From: Corbicula japonica
Taxonomy: Eukaryota; Mollusca; Bivalvia; Venerida; Cyrenidae
Assembly (NCBI GenBank): GCA_038501625.1
Contig: JAZAYU010000019.1
Coordinates: forward strand, 7,227,285-7,291,284
Length of the DNA: 64,000 nt
Reading direction: 5' to 3'
The notes below the pieces were generated by a model. It ran no database searches. It worked only from the letters and a program-made list of their open reading frames with translations, and was not told the origin of the DNA. The translations under genes and the position numbers were made by a program. Positions 10,728 through 23,192 of this stretch are shown in pieces. Within the stretch, counting starts at the first letter, position 1, and each line of letters opens with the position of its first letter.

Positions 10728-11096
10728 TTCCTTGTCCTACTATGAGCACAATCAGTTTTCAACATCCGTTATTTGACAGCTCAACCTTGAATATATACAA
10801 AAAGTGCATTTGGCCTTCATAAGGCCTAACTTTATCTAACAAGGGGTTCAACAAGCGACCACTATTAAATTCATGCATTTAATCATTTGAAGAACATCCA
10901 TGCATACAATGATATTTCAAAAGTTTTACAATGTTCAATTAGGATTTAAATTCTTCACACAACGATGAAATATATAATAATAAATTTCAGTTCATAATTC
11001 AAAACACTGTACATTTTTGAGCCCTGAATATATTTGTACATTATAAACATAATTGCTCATACTTTAATCCTTTTTTTCATATAAATTTAAATTGAA

Positions 11097-11230
11097 TTTT
11101 AACACATGTGCATCTAGTGTAAATCCAAATCAGCAGGCACATCCATGTCCAACACAGTAGGTTCACATCAGACTGCACTGATAAGCCTTCACTGGATCTA
11201 CACCTGTTTCTAAGCATCGGGTTTGAATCC
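11097..11230. mobile_element. Palindromic TTAA MITE, worn fragment
   Basis: GTGTAAATCCAAATCAGCAG and CACTGGATCTACAC are the only clear arms. Confidence 0.5.
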
Positions 11231-11860
11231 CATTTATTATTTGTCGAAGATATATTTTTAAGATAATATAATATTTTGTCATTTCTTCTGACATTATATT
11301 TAATTTTTTTCACAAATAAATATTTTTCTTTAGTTTATTCTATTTTGTACTGGCTTGCATTTCAGTTGCATAAAATCTAAAAGAGGGCCAAATGGTCCAA
11401 CTGTATTATGTGCTAACTGTATTCTTTTAATGAATTTAAACACTTTATTTAAAAAATATGTTTTTCTTTATTTAAAAAATAAATATTTCTTATTAAATAA
11501 ATATAATAAAACCTGCGACGACAATTATTTATTCCATGCGCAAATCATTCAGCTTTTGTGACTTGTAGTATAATAAAATGATTATATTTCATTATTGAAT
11601 TGTTCCCTTTTAACACCATATTTATAACCAACTGATTTATGTTTATCAGTAAATAGCACAACATCAACAAACAGGAAGACAAGGTGCAATAATGTCAATC
11701 CTGTCCCTTTATCAGCAAAAGAGGACAAGATCACTCCTCTAACATCCCAGTATCCGGAATCTGCTGGCTGTCCTTGATCCTGATCATACCTATCAGCACA
11801 TTTTATAATCTAAATGATGTTTAATAAAACCCAACCTTGAAGTTTCAATGTACAAATAAT

Positions 11861-12085
11861 TTAACCCTTTCCTGTACAGATACACCTTTATTGCTAGGGC
11901 GAACAGTTTAGATCCAGTGCCGTCTGATCAGGATCTAAACTGTTCGCTTTTTGATTCATTAGGTTATTTCTGACCAAAATGCGACCAGTGCAGATCCTGA
12001 TCAGACGGCACGGATGTGCCGGCTGATCTGGATCTACACTGGTCGCACATGCGAAAAAAGGCGTATATATCCAGGAAAGGGTTAA
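11861..12085. mobile_element. Palindromic TTAA MITE, GTACAG subtype
   Basis: TTAACCCTTTCCTGTACAGA to TATCCAGGAAAGGGTTAA. The outer arm of hairpin 1 has lost about 14 bp. A 42-bp flank is repeated on both sides (see findings). Confidence 0.92.
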
Positions 12086-12121
12086 TAAACCCCAACCTTG
12101 AAGTTTCAATGTACAAATAAT

Positions 12122-12378
12122 TTAACCATTTACACTATATAGACACATTTTTACACCTGTGCAACCAGTGTAGATCCAGATCAGCTGGCACATCCTTGCT
12201 GTCTGATCAGGATCTGCACTGGTCTGTAATGGTCACATCTTGGTCAGAAATAACCTAATGAATCTGAAAGAAAACAGTTAAGATCCTGATCAGATGGCAA
12301 AGATGTGCCTGCTGATCTGGATCTATATTGTTTGCCCATGTCATTAAGGCATATATAATATTATGGATGAAAGGGATA
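12122..12378. mobile_element. Palindromic TTAA MITE, reverse orientation, diverged
   Basis: TTAACCATTTACACTATATA to GGATGAAAGGGATAA; both hairpins recognisable. Confidence 0.85.
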
Positions 12379-13358
12379 AAAAAAACAACCTTGAAATGTT
12401 GAGTTTACGTTACAAAACTAATGCACCAATGAATTTATATAATTGTACTATACTCTTGTCAAGGTAAAAATATGGCACAAGGTCAGAGCATTTGGAAATT
12501 TATGACAAATGTTGTCTTAACAATATCATTTTGATCATATTATTCTTCAGTCTGTACTTTATCAAATGTCCTAAATTTAGTGCAACTTTTAGCTGATAAT
12601 AAATTTTCTCTTTTTTAAATAAAAAAATCAGCTACTGGCATATCAAGGCCTTTTCCAAAGTTTTCAAGAACATTTTAGAGATGTTTTTTGTGCAGTTTAC
12701 AGTAAAACTAAACAGAGGATGTCAGAGAGTTTATTAATATGTATTTAGCTTCCATTATAAATCCTATGATAAAATTGATCCTTAATTTGGTTTGTAATCA
12801 TTTTAATTTAGATGCAAACATTACAGATACAGATTTAGAAGTTGCCCTACATTTGTAGCCTCAGCAATTTATTTCAATAAAACTCCTTTCTATTTTTTAT
12901 TTTAAAATAAACAAAATAGATTGATCAAATTTTCAACTGCCCATGCACATGGCTACAAATTTTACAGGAGGCTTTTAAGTAGTCTGTCAAGATGTAACAC
13001 TATAGATTATAGTTACCTGCATGAGCTGTGCTCGTTTTGGCTTCTATTTTCTATAGAAATGTCTTAATAGACTGTTCTTTACATAAAATCGGATAACATA
13101 ATTATACCAAAGCTGTCTGTGAAGACAGTGCGCTCGCTAAACTATCAAATTCATTTAAAACAAAATACAATTTAAAGTTCAAAAGAACATAAACTATGGC
13201 CAACCATTCATGCACTTTCTGGAAAAATATTAACAAGTGAATGGAAAGGAAGAGTGAATTTTCTCTCTTTCCATAAATATTGAACTGAAATGGGAAAAAT
13301 CTGTGATGTATGTTTGGAAGAGCTGAAAACTTAATGTTAGTAATTTACGATTGGGGAC
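12379..13358. other. AT-rich stretch, no gene seen
   Basis: No long open frame or convincing exon on either strand. Confidence 0.5.
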
Positions 13359-13535
13359 CAGAGATTGGCTTAGGCTGTGAGAAGAGTCTCCCAAATTTCC
13401 AAACCTTCTCCCTCTAATGAGCTAAGGGAGAAGTTGTTCCCTATATATTTCATACAGAAAGCTGAAAACTTCTGAAACTTCTCCCTAAAATTGGTAAAAA
13501 CTTCTCCCTCTTCTCATAGCGTAAGCCAATCCCTG
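13359..13535. mobile_element. 177-bp CAGRG...CCCTG MITE
   Basis: CAGAGATTGGCTTAGGCTGT at left, and the complement of CAGGGATTGGCTTACGCTAT at right, about 26-bp TIRs. CTTCTCCCT recurs inside. No clear target duplication. Confidence 0.75.
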
Positions 13536-13895
13536 TATGGGTCTTGTTGGTAAATTGACGAAGATTATGATGGTGAATATATAATCTAAGTTTCAAGGTG
13601 ATATCTCAAGTAGTTTCAAAGTTATGGGCCAAGTGCATATTTTGCTTAATGAAACATTTTATGTAAGAAAGGGACATAACTTGAAAAATACTGGTAGCAA
13701 AGTTACTGGTCTTGTTGGTGATGACAGATATTTTGATGGCTTAAATAAGTATAGTAAGTTTCAAGTTGATATCTCAAGTAGTTTCAAAGTTATGAGCCAA
13801 ATGCATATTTCGCTCAATGCAAAATTAAAGTGAAAAGGAACATAACATGAAAAATACTGGTAGCAGAGTTATGGGTCTTGTTGGTAATAGAGTTC
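13535..13895. repeat. Short tandem core of the GGGTCTTGTTGG type
   Basis: About 2.2 units of ~160 bp: GGGTCTTGTTGGTAA at 13540, 13704 and 13874, each followed by GATATCTCAAGTAGTTTCAA. One unit of the same kind is at 3061-3240. The ends of a carrier element are not clear. Confidence 0.7.
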
Positions 13896-15780
13896 TTTCA
13901 GTATGTTGTGTGCATAAATCGTATAGGTATGAAAATATTGGTTTTATCCTAAATCGATGCGTGAGGGGGCATTTAAATGTGTCATTACTAACAGAATGAA
14001 CAGATATGACCACGGTGTCATTGTATAATACGTGCCAGTTTAGCGTTCTAATTTTGTTTACTTTTTATTTCGTCCAAAAATATGTTTAAAACTAACATTT
14101 ACTGTAATAATTCGTGTTTTTCTTTCCTCATCCAGGACTGAGTCCTGGATTTTAATTATTTTATATGTTTAAGATCTAGAAATCATTCTTTGAACACGAC
14201 CGTGTTACTGTTTATTGTCCGTATATATTGGACACAATATTCCCAATTCCATTTCTGTCCAGAAAGCTATGGGATACTGAGGTGCAAAAACTTGATTGGC
14301 ATCTGACATGTGTAAAGACATAATTCTATTTTACTTTCAATTGAAATTAATTATCTCAATTCATCAATTTGAAGGTACATGTAACTATGATTGTCACTTC
14401 TAGCATTAACTGTTGGAGTACCTAAAAATTGTCATGAGTCCAGTCCCATATTTCTATAACTACATTTTGTAGCGGTGAAATGGCCAAACATGTTGTAATA
14501 TACGTCGTATTTATTTTATTATAATCATTGCTTTTTTTATAAAATCGTCAACCATAGTCAATAAGACTTTTAGTTTTACTCGCATACCATAAATATTTAG
14601 CTCTATATGTTACCGAAATGATGTAGAAAGAAGATAAAATGTCCGCAGACCTGCCAAATCTCAGGATTTTATCTGAAATCTCTGGATTGTAAGGTTCTTC
14701 TCTAGATAGGGATCTCTAGATTTGCCAGGAAAAATCTCTGGATTCAAAAAAATTCTGAATTACATAATTAAATGAAACCTAAATTTAACTGACTTTAGAG
14801 TGGGTTTTACAATTATATTCATTAATATTAAGAACCTGATTTAGATAATCACATATGCACAAACTTGGTCTACAACAGAACATAAGAAATATGTGTCTTA
14901 TTCTGCATATAATTATAGCGTTACCAAAAATGACGTAAAAAGGTCAAATGTCCGATAATGTTCGTCTGCATTGTCAATTAATACAGGTCAGATTCAGTAA
15001 AAAAAATCACATGTTTATTTTCATTACAAAAATTCAAACAAATCCTTTGGATACTCGCATCCTGAAAATATCACAACGAACATTGTTAAAAAATCAATGC
15101 ACATAACCTTTCTTGATGTGCTTGTAAATGATTCACAATGTTATTTTTAATTCTTCGATGTTTTTCACTGAACTCTGTGACTTATTTATAAATTTTAGAA
15201 ATTTGAAATGATTAATCAAATTATCTCTTTGTCAATTAACAGAAGTAAACAATGCCCCCTCGTGTGCAGTTATCAACTAAATATGCTCTTCAATTTTAGT
15301 CAGCGCTAAGGGGACGTAACAATTTGAATATACTCTATTACGTAGATTTTGAAACTGCATATATACTGGTAGTTTCAAAGTTATGGAGGTATTTTAACAG
15401 GTGCCAACAGTTTTAACAACAACACTGGGGTGAGTAGGATAGCTCCCCTTTTTTTGAATAGTTGAGCTAAAAATGACAAATGTACTACAAAATGTTGACA
15501 AAATGCCTCCATAATTATTTGTCATTCACATCTTACACAGGTGATTTTTGTAAGAGCTAAAAATGCAAAGCATTACAATTTTACAAGTATTTGATTTAAA
15601 ATGCTACTATCCCAGAAGTGCAGCTTAAACTGCATATTAATGAGAAAAGTAATGTTATAAATATTGTATACCTAAGCAAAGGTGGAAGTGCACGTGCACC
15701 CATGCTGTAATTTCCAGTTTCACAAGTTATAACACATCCGATTTAAACCTGTAAGTTATCACATGTATGAAAAGTATTAT
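13896..15780. other. AT-rich stretch, no gene seen
   Basis: Contains a short self-similar part (14650-14755: CTGCCAAATCTC / TTGCCAGGAAAAATCTC, CTCTGGATT repeated). No coding evidence. Confidence 0.5.
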
Positions 15781-16283
15781 CAGGTCTAGGAAACGGCTTT
15801 TTTTATGGACTGTCTGTAAATTTACAGACTGTCAGTTTATTTATAGATAAGTATATCTGTAAATTTATGGACAAGGGTGGTTACAAAAGGTGTCAAAAAT
15901 TTAAATCTTGGTTCTACACCACCTTGGGTTAAAAATGAATGAAAATCTACAAAAAAATTAATACTTTTTACTGAAAATCACCATAAATTTTCAAAAGAGA
16001 TCATTATTTTGTCAGATGGTTGTGTGTAATGTTGTTAGATCATTGATGAACATGTTGGAGAAGAAATAGCAGTTTAAACAAACTTCTATTAATTTTGTCT
16101 TTGTCCTATGCCATGCTCTTTGCTATCAGAATTAACAAAAATGCTTCAGTTTTTTGAATTTCTAAAATGTGTTAACTTTTGTATCAACCTTTATCCATAA
16201 ATTTACAGACACATTTATCTATAAATAAACTGACATTCTGTAAATTTACAGACAGTCCGTAAAAACAGCCGTTTCCTAGACCT
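15781..16283. mobile_element. hAT-like MITE with ~95-bp TIRs and 5-bp target duplication
   Basis: CAGGTCTAGGAAACGGC... at the left and its complement ending ...TTTCCTAGACCTG at 16283. Arms of about 95 bp contain nested small palindromes (CTGTAAATTTACAG). Target duplication ATTAT on both sides (15776-15780, 16284-16288). No coding sequence. Confidence 0.9.
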
Positions 16284-17062
16284 GATTATTGTTACACTAG
16301 TTCAATAAAGACTTTGTTATAGGCCAATCTCATGCAAACATTAATGACAGTTACTTGTACAATATCCTTCTTTTCCTCATAAATCACGAAATTGATTTTG
16401 TTCACTGTGAATACTATTGTCATCAACAAGGATTTAAGCCCATAAAATAGTGCAAATATTATAATGTAATATGTACCTTTTAAAAAGCATAAATTATAAT
16501 GCATAATGCAATATTTCATCATAATATTTTTTCATCATATTGTATAAAATAAGCATGGTAAATAAACAAATGTTACTTTACTAGAATTCATGACTCTCTA
16601 CAGGTATCCCCTCACAATGGTGAATTTTTGTTAAATGAGAGCCATGCAATATTGCAATATCAACAAAGTCAAAACCCATGCACCTCATGTGTGACTATAT
16701 AGTGGCTAATGCCTGACAAAATCACTGAATCGTAGAATTGAAAGAATGATCATTTACTAACCTTAGAGACAATAATGCCCTATCATTTCACTGTTATCCA
16801 TGAATTGCATGAGTTAATCACAAGCACACTGCATGAGGCCCTTAAATCATTTTAAGATTTATAAGCTCTATAAAGAGTATGTTTGGAATCAGTACTATGA
16901 TAATTAATGCAATTATATTAAAATATTGTCAAGGCCTCATGTGTTAGGTGTTTCAGTGTGTAAATTTCTGTATCTTCTTGTGAAAATTACTTCATTTATA
17001 ACTGTTCAGGAAACAAGAGATCCACAATGGTCCGAAAGCACTGACCTGAAGAAATTAATAAA

Positions 17063-17264
17063 TACCGTAAAACTCCTTTTAAACGCCCCCAGGGGCATTA
17101 CATTTTCTGGAAAGGGGCGCTTATTATTTATATTAATTACGATTTATTTTAATATCAAATTTTGAAGGATATTGAAAATAAATATAGACAAACTAATTTT
17201 TTCCCTCAAAATAACAATCGGGGCATTTAATAGGGGAGGGGTGTTTAATAGGAATTTTACGATA
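17063..17264. mobile_element. 202-bp TA-target MITE (TACCGTAAAACTCC)
   Basis: Left end TACCGTAAAACTCCTTTTAA then ACGCCCC; right end complement GGGGTGTTTAATAGGAATTT then TACGATA: about 27-bp imperfect inverted repeats bordered by TA. Confidence 0.82.
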
Positions 17265-17509
17265 TGTAATTCCTTACCAGTTTAGCTTGACAAAAGAATC
17301 TTTTTAATTATGAAACATTATAATGTCATCCTTACAATAATTCATGGAAACCAGAGCAAGTCAACAAAGTGTGATAAATAACTCTGATTTCTTGTTCAAG
17401 ACTGGGGCTTCATTTCAAAATGGAATTTATACTGATAAAAATAACAAAGGGTTAGAAAAATTAATGAAAAGAATTTCATGGGACTAAATTATGTCCCACT
17501 ACTCGATTT

Positions 17510-17686
17510 TTGTTCGGCACATCCCTCTGATCAGGATCTGCACTGTTTGCTTTTTGGTCAGAAATAACCTAACAAATCAACAAGAGAACAGTGCAGATCC
17601 TGATTAAACAGCACAGATGTGACAGCTAATCTGGATCTACACTGTTTGACCACGCCAGAATGGCACAAATGGAAGAAAAGGGTTAA
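17510..17686. mobile_element. Palindromic TTAA MITE, left end missing
   Basis: Begins within hairpin 1 (GGCACATCCCTCTGATCAGG), ends GAAGAAAAGGGTTAA. Confidence 0.82.
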
Positions 17687-18543
17687 AAAGATTTCTCAAA
17701 TAACAGAGGACAGTTATCATGTTCACAAAATATAAAAGAGGACATAATTTTCCATAAAATACAGATAACATTTTGATAACTTAGATACGGCACATTTAAT
17801 GAACTGATTGGAAAATTGATAAATGTGACACCATTCTATAATATTTGTTTATCAATAATAATTAAAATGTGATAAACTGATACTGTTATTTAAGATCAAT
17901 GTACAAGTATATACCGGGTATTAGTGCACCTATTTGCAAGTTAATGTGCACCTGCATTTTCCTATTTAAATGCACATCTAATGGTCCTATCACTTTTATG
18001 TACCAATCTACACTCAAAGAAAAAAGAAACACAACTTTGAAATATTAAAAATGTTTTTGCAATCCAAATTCATCACCTTTTTTAATAGTGCAAAAAAGGT
18101 ATAAGAACTATTGAAATATGAAGGAGATACATGTACAGTACCGAAAATCATGATATTGACAAACAGATTGGGAGCAGAACGGAAGCAGACCATAAATTAA
18201 TCTGTGTATGAGTGCAATAGGAGTGGAATCTAATGGAATTGAAATGAATTGGTATGAGCTTTTCAATCGCTAAAAGCGGAAAGATCGGAGCATTATGACG
18301 GGATCAGACATATCAGAGTGGATAACTTAGTAATTATTAAAATCTTTTCGGCTATTATAAAGTACTAGCGCTTGGAATTGCTTCTTCCATTTCTACCAAT
18401 TCTTTTCAACTACTGACCAATCAAAATAAGGAGCAGAAGAAAAGGATCAGAAAGAGAAGATCGTTAGGAGCACATCACTAGGATCGAAAGAATGTAACTG
18501 GACTTGGATTGGAATCATAATGGAATGGGAGTGGTCACAAGTG
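17687..18543. other. Unannotated stretch
   Basis: 18140-18540 is purine-rich with repeated GGAGCAGAA and GGAATGG words, possibly an old repeat. No gene seen. Confidence 0.45.
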
Positions 18544-18781
18544 TTAACCCTTTCCTGTACAGATACACCTTTATTGCTAGGGCGAACAGTTTAGATCCAG
18601 ATCAGCCGGCACATCCGTGCCGTCTGATAAGGATCTAAACTGTTCGCTTTTTATTCATTAGGTTCTTTCTGACCAAAATGCAACCAGTGCAGATCCTGAT
18701 CAGACGGCACAGATGTGCTGGCTGATCTGGATCTACACTCGCACATGTGTAAAAATGCGTAAATATCCAGGAAAGGGTTAA
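18544..18781. mobile_element. Palindromic TTAA MITE, GTACAG subtype, full length
   Basis: TTAACCCTTTCCTGTACAGA to CCAGGAAAGGGTTAA; hairpins near consensus. Confidence 0.93.
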
Positions 18782-19175
18782 GCGGACTTGAAGCGCATCA
18801 GAGTGAGATCTGCAAAACTGTCAATTTCGTGATTTTCAGTACTATATTATCCTTATTGCACCAAGGGGACGAATTTTGGTCAGTACGCAGATACTGCTTT
18901 ATAAACAAGAGGGCCACGGTTGCCTTAAAAAGTCACTGATTAATACTACTAACAAAATACAGTGGAACATTGATAATTCAAACTTGTCTGGCCAGAGAAA
19001 ATGTTCAAATTATCGGCAGTTTGTATTGAAGTTCAGCAAACAGACAATAATTCAACAGCTAAATTAAATTGTCCCTTGTATTTAATATATATTATTAACA
19101 GTATTGACATCAGAAAACCAAAAGTTTGTCTTTATTCATTTTATTTGACCAATATTTGTATAATCTTTAGATCTT

Positions 19176-19415
19176 TTAACCCTCTCCTCCATAGATAACC
19201 TTTATTTCATGGGCAAACAGTGTAGATCCAGATCAGCTGGCACATCAGTGCATCTGATCAGGATCTGCACTGTTCGCTTTTTGATTTGTTAGGTTATTTC
19301 TGACCAAAATGCGATCAGTGCAGATCCTGATCAGACGGCACAGATGTGCCAACTGATCTGGATCTACACTGGTCACATATGTGTAAAAATGAGTATATAT
19401 GGAGGAAAGGATTAA
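19176..19415. mobile_element. Palindromic TTAA MITE, full length
   Basis: TTAACCCTCTCCTCCATAGA to GGAGGAAAGGATTAA. Confidence 0.92.
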
Positions 19416-20078
19416 TATTGCTCAAACAATTTTATCATTTCATGTACAAGTGTGTAGTCAATGGATCAGATGCTTACATTGATATAGTAACCATTTAAAA
19501 CTAAATTTAAATTGATTAATATGTTGTTTATTTTTTTTTTAACTGATTCCTTAGTTTAATGAACTATGATTGTGACAAAAACACCTTTATTTGCGGGTCG
19601 GAATTTTTGAAAAATTTCATGGGTAAGTCAATCTCTAAATTTAACCCCATAACATACATGTACATAAGGTTCATACCTCAATATTATCAGAAAAATAAAA
19701 TCCACAAATTAAAAAAAAGAAAAAAAAAGGAACTTGAACGAAAACCATGAAATTTCATGCACACAAAATAAACGAGTTCACACTAAATCTGAATGTTTTA
19801 TTAAAATACTCACAAACAATGATGCCATAATGTCAATTCCTTTCAATTCATCCTCATAATAAATCATATAAGGAACTTTTCCCTTGTTATAAAGGCCTTG
19901 CTAAAATACATGAGTGTATTACAACACCTTGTAGATAAGATATCGGTCCATCAGATTGTTATCAGCTTAACATGTCAACAACCCATAGATTATCAGCAAG
20001 GACTTATTTTATAGACACCTCAGTCCTATCACTTTGTTAATTGACACCTCAGTCCTATTAAAATTCAGCTTTTATAAG

Positions 20079-20470
20079 TTAACCCTTTCCTCCATATATA
20101 CACCATTGAGGCAATAGAAAATTAAAAATTCCTAGATTCTCATCCCCATCGCCCCTCAAAAATCACTCCGCCTGAATGTTTTTTATTTTGAAAAAAATGC
20201 ATACATCAAAATTTACACTATGAGTACGAATCGGTAAAGTATGAAAATGCAGTTTGAAACATTTAAATGCAAATCCGCAATTCATAATCGGCTAGACGCT
20301 TATTTATCTTTGCACTACACATTAGCATCGTTAGAATTTTAACAGTGAGAATGATACATGTAAACAAAAAATATGTATATAAAATGAAAATAATACACAT
20401 GAGCCTTTTGATCTGGATCTGCACTGTTCGCACAGGAAAAAAAAGGCATTAATATGGAGGAAAGGGTTAA
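20079..20470. mobile_element. Palindromic TTAA MITE ends around foreign sequence
   Basis: TTAACCCTTTCCTCCATATA at left and GATCTGGATCTGCACTG ... GGAGGAAAGGGTTAA at right enclose about 300 bp that is not MITE, including the repeat at 20124-20178. Confidence 0.75.
20124..20178. repeat. Dispersed repeat shared with the GGCA tract flank
   Basis: TTCCTAGATTCTCATC and AAAATCACTCCGCCTGAA match 43563-43612 beside the microsatellite. It lies between the two ends of a gutted palindromic MITE (20079-20470). Confidence 0.75.
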
Positions 20471-21247
20471 TGGGGTATTGGGTAAAATTTAAAATTCAGC
20501 TATTATAAGTTAATTACTCTCTTCCATTCCAGATCAGGTTCTCCTATGTTTTCACAAAATTTAAAAAAAAAAATCTTATGCTTTAACATATTTGCAATAC
20601 AGTAAAACCCATCATTAATAACACCCCGAAATAAGGACCTCTCCCATAACAAGACCACTGCTTCAAAGTCCCTTTTTACAGTTTTGCACTATTTTCTACT
20701 TTAAAATTCAGACCTTTGACCCCACTATGAAAATCACTTTTTTCCAGTCCCAGAATTGGTCTTAACCCTTTCCTCCACAGATACACCTTTATTGCATGTG
20801 CAAACAGTTTAGATCCAGATCAGCCGGCACATCTGTTTGCTTTTTATTTGTTAGGTTATTTCTGACCAAAGTGAGACCAGTGCAGATCCTGATCAGATGG
20901 CATGGATGTGCCAGCTGATCTGGATTTACCGTCATCGTTTGAATATAAGCCGCACTTTTTTTCCAGGATTCGGCGAAAAAAAGTTGGGGGTGCGGCTTAT
21001 ACATAGGTTTAGGTTTCCAAGACTTTTTTTCCATGCCTTCAAAACACCGATTTTTTTTTACCGCGGCGAAATTGTCAAGCGCACCGGTATACGGACGCTG
21101 AACGAGATATTTGTCACGTCTACGCGTTTTTTTTGAAACTATTTTTTGATAGGTAAAACAATGTACTAAATAATAAACTATTATTGAAATCTTTTACTGT
21201 TCTTTTTATTTTGAGTACCGGTAATTACAATTAAAATAATCGTCAGT

Positions 21248-22933
21248 TTGCAACTTGTCATGATCTCCAATCCGGAGACGTTTCGTGATTTGATAAATGA
21301 ATATCAAGCAGGCTTTAGAAAAGGATTTTCGACAGTTGACAATATTTTTGTTTTGCACTCTCTTATAGATCTTTTAAGAAACCGAAAGAAAACCCTTTTC
21401 TGTGCGTATGTCGATCTAAAAAGTGCATTCGATACTGTTTGGAGGGCTGGATTATGGCACAAACTCTATTCAAACGATATAAACGGTAAATTTTTGAATG
21501 TAGTTAAAAATATTTACGAAAACGCAAAATCGTGTATTAATGTTAATGGTGTAAAATCAGAATTTTTTAATTGCTCAATAGGAGTACGCCAAGGTGAAAA
21601 TCTCTCACCTTTACTTTTTTCTCTCTACTTAAATGACTTGCATGAATTTTTCAACACTTCAGGTACCGTTAATGGCATAACGTGCTCCACTCATGAGTTT
21701 GACAACGATATAATTAGATTTATGAAATTATTTATTCTCTTATACGCCGATGATACAGTAATACTAGCAGACTCGGTAAGTGACCTACAATCCGCATTAA
21801 ATGTCTATGAACAATTTTGTGATTTTTGGAAACTTACCTTAAATACGTCCAAAACCAAAATTATGGTGTTCTCTCGAGCACGAAATATCCATTATGATTT
21901 TAAATTCAAAAACCAGACTCTCGAAATAGTAAATGAATATAAATATCTCGGTATAATGTTTAACAGAAACGGTTCCTTTAGCAATGCAAAAAAACACATA
22001 GCAAATCAAGCAACTAAAGCAATGTACGCCCTTCTACGTAAATCAAAAAATATGTCACTACCAATCGATCTCCAAATAGAACTTTTTAATAAAACTGTTA
22101 AACCAATATTATTGTACGGTTGCGAAGTATGGGGTTACGGAAACAATAGTATCTTAGAAAGAGTTCAATTGAAATTCTTAAAATATTTGCTAGGACGTAA
22201 ATCTACCACCGCTACATGTATTGTATACGGCGAAACAGGAGTCAAACCCCTCCATATTGATATAGAAACAAGAATTATTTCTTACTGGTCAAAATTATCA
22301 TTACCGGAAAACAACAAACTTGCTAGCTCTATATATAAATGTGTTCTTAGCAATTTATTACATACCCCAAATCTACCAAGATCAAGATTCAGTTGGTTAA
22401 AAAATGTCCAAAACATTTTAATTAAATGTGGTTTAAATAATGTATGGGTTACCAATAATTATCCCAATTCTAAATGGCTAACGGAAACAGTAAAACAAAA
22501 GCTTTCTGATTTATTTCTCAATGAATGGTATTCCGATCTTGAACAATCAGGTAAATGCAGAAATTATAAATTATTTAAAACAGAATTAAAATTCGAAAAA
22601 TATTTGATATATACAAATTCAAAGCAGCTCAAATATATGATAAAATTTAGAACAAGAAACAACAGATTACCCGTCGAAACAGGAAGCTGGAACAACACAG
22701 CCCTTCATCTAAGAGTATGTAATCTTTGTCATAGATCTATAGGTGACGAATTCCACTATATATTTGAATGTTCATTTTTCAGTAATAGTAGAAAACGGTA
22801 CATCAATACAAGGTTTAGTTCAAGACCAAACATACATACATTTAGTTTTTTAATGAATATAAACAATGTAGACACAAATGAATATCAGAAACTGTGCTTG
22901 TTTGTTAAAGAAATAATACTTAATGCCAGGTAA
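21248..22933 (+). CDS. Non-LTR retrotransposon reverse transcriptase, 5'-truncated
   Basis: 561 open codons. The frame starts inside the RT: EYQAGFRKGFSTVDNIF, then motif A (VDLKSAFDTVW), motif B (GVRQGENLSPLLFSLYLNDL) and catalytic YADD (LLYADDTVILADS). The C-terminal part carries a Cys-His cluster (CNLCHRSIGDEFHYIFEC) common in invertebrate LINEs. The endonuclease and first RT blocks are missing, as expected from incomplete target-primed reverse transcription. The intact frame implies a young copy. The element runs to about 23190, where a (ATTGT)n tail stands. The clade is uncertain. Confidence 0.93.
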   Translation: MQLVMISNPETFRDLINEYQAGFRKGFSTVDNIFVLHSLIDLLRNRKKTLFCAYVDLKSAFDTVWRAGLWHKLYSNDINGKFLNVVKNIYENAKSCINVNGVKSEFFNCSIGVRQGENLSPLLFSLYLNDLHEFFNTSGTVNGITCSTHEFDNDIIRFMKLFILLYADDTVILADSVSDLQSALNVYEQFCDFWKLTLNTSKTKIMVFSRARNIHYDFKFKNQTLEIVNEYKYLGIMFNRNGSFSNAKKHIANQATKAMYALLRKSKNMSLPIDLQIELFNKTVKPILLYGCEVWGYGNNSILERVQLKFLKYLLGRKSTTATCIVYGETGVKPLHIDIETRIISYWSKLSLPENNKLASSIYKCVLSNLLHTPNLPRSRFSWLKNVQNILIKCGLNNVWVTNNYPNSKWLTETVKQKLSDLFLNEWYSDLEQSGKCRNYKLFKTELKFEKYLIYTNSKQLKYMIKFRTRNNRLPVETGSWNNTALHLRVCNLCHRSIGDEFHYIFECSFFSNSRKRYINTRFSSRPNIHTFSFLMNINNVDTNEYQKLCLFVKEIILNAR

Positions 22934-23149
22934 AATCTAGTGTACTATATTCTTTCCTCTTAGGGTACTCTCTCTTTGATACGTTTCTTTTTTGTTCTTT
23001 TTTTTTTTTTTTACTGTCATCCTTCTTCAAATAACAAGATAGCTACTTTATTACGTACATTCTCTAAATCATCAATTGATCAGTTATGTTTCATTGTTGT
23101 CTCGTTTTTGCTTTGAATATTTTGTTGTACCTCATGCTATCATGTATCA

Positions 23150-23192
23150 TGATCTGAGAGAAATAAATTGTATTGTATTGTATTATTGTATT
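23150..23192 (+). repeat. 3' tail of the LINE, (ATTGT)n
   Basis: AATAAATTGTATTGTATTGT and so on: a short pentanucleotide tail typical of non-LTR elements ending in a simple repeat instead of poly(A). It marks the 3' edge of the LINE inside the TA-target transposon. Confidence 0.8.
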
